Source: Acetobacteraceae bacterium (GTDB lineage Bacteria > Pseudomonadota > Alphaproteobacteria > Acetobacterales > Acetobacteraceae). From it: a stretch of 14,747 nucleotides of DNA. Both the position numbers and the translations under genes were made by a program. The notes under the pieces were generated by a model. It did not search any database and had not been told where the DNA came from. It worked only from the letters and a program-made list of their open reading frames with translations. The first letter of the stretch is position 1; the number at the start of each line of letters is the position of its first letter. Positions 14,274 through 14,747 of this stretch are shown piece by piece. The stretch lies in assembly GCA_030039695.1 (NCBI GenBank), contig JASHVB010000406.1:1-14747 (forward strand), in the 5' to 3' direction.

Positions 14274-14747
14274 AGCCAGTCGCGGGCTCGCTCCCCGCTA
14301 CCGAGAGAAGGGACCCCAGCCGTGACGAGCGCTGCCTTTCAATACTTCCGAAGATTGTTCAAGCGTTATCGCTTAGATCGACGTGACTCGCCGACGTCCA
14401 CGCGGATCGCGGATCGCCGATCCCGCCATCCGGCCCGATCGGGAGCCGTTTGGCAACTGGTTTGGAGTGAAAACGAACGAGTTTTATGCGGATCATTCTG
14501 TGCCAATAGAAGAGCAGGGGACACCTAGGATCTCGGCACAACTGACTTCGATGTAGAGGACTCGATTGCTCGGCAAGCCGGAAGGCAAGGCGGGCAGTGA
14601 CTTGGTGAACTGCCGAGCCACGCGAATGCCGCGTGACTGAGGCGGTCTACAAACAACCTCTTCTCAAGCCAGGAAACCATGTGTTGAAGATCGGTTAACT
14701 CGCTGTCGCGAACCCTGCGCCTGTTGGCCGCCGACCAAGTCCGGTGC
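14274..14747. other. Terminal region without a convincing gene
   Basis: A short GCGGG/CCCGC inverted repeat around 14282-14298 just after the aldolase stop could act in transcript termination. On the minus strand one frame is open from the window edge to a TAG at 14525-14527 (73 codons) and contains SELTDLQHMVSWLEKRLFVD, which is protein-like, but without the sequence beyond the edge it cannot be assigned. The plus strand shows nothing recognisable. Confidence 0.4.

Noticed and set aside
1..14747. CRISPR arrays, tRNA or rRNA genes, complete insertion sequences
   Set aside because: No regularly spaced repeats, no cloverleaf or rRNA-like sequence and no transposase with terminal inverted repeats was seen on reading both strands.

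Overview
This is a GC-rich proteobacterial window. The protein families (GMC/cytochrome c dehydrogenase pair, Tat-exported OxdC-type bicupin, FixJ-type regulators, PAS kinase of the rhizobial/Burkholderia type, and many GTG/TTG starts) suggest Burkholderiales of the Paraburkholderia/Caballeronia kind. A rhizobial alphaproteobacterium is a weaker alternative. No species is claimed. The region is accessory in character: intact genes alternate with gene remnants and long stretches without a convincing gene.

Left block (1-2622, + strand): the 3' part of an FAD-dependent GMC dehydrogenase of the gluconate 2-dehydrogenase type, a coupled triheme cytochrome c (ATGA overlap), and a 94-residue exported protein of unknown family. 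The first two would form a membrane-associated periplasmic sugar-acid or alcohol dehydrogenase that passes electrons to the respiratory chain. A hairpin overlaps the last stop codon.

Second block (2650-5400, - strand): a small exported protein, a Tat-exported oxalate decarboxylase-like bicupin, a monofunctional AroQ chorismate mutase, and a CYTH-domain remnant lacking its catalytic N-terminal half. A (GGT)8 microsatellite lies between the bicupin and chorismate mutase genes.

Middle (about 5400-7177): no convincing intact gene; one protein-like minus-strand frame is interrupted by an amber codon.

Right block (7178-14273): a PAS-histidine kinase that resembles only the C-terminal end of the large multidomain kinases of this group, then on the minus strand an AraC regulator that looks frameshifted, an exported-protein remnant and a winged-helix protein that may be a truncated regulator. 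These are followed on the plus strand by a FixJ/NarL-type response regulator, a single-domain receiver protein, a LysR regulator and a class II aldolase-like protein. The kinase and the two receiver proteins may be a two-component system now split by about 2.8 kb; the LysR protein is the natural candidate regulator of the aldolase-like gene.

I do not see a clearly new defence or mobile system. The most interesting candidates are the unknown third gene of the dehydrogenase operon, the variant lid (SEYNT) of the exported bicupin, and the pattern of regulators reduced to single modules.
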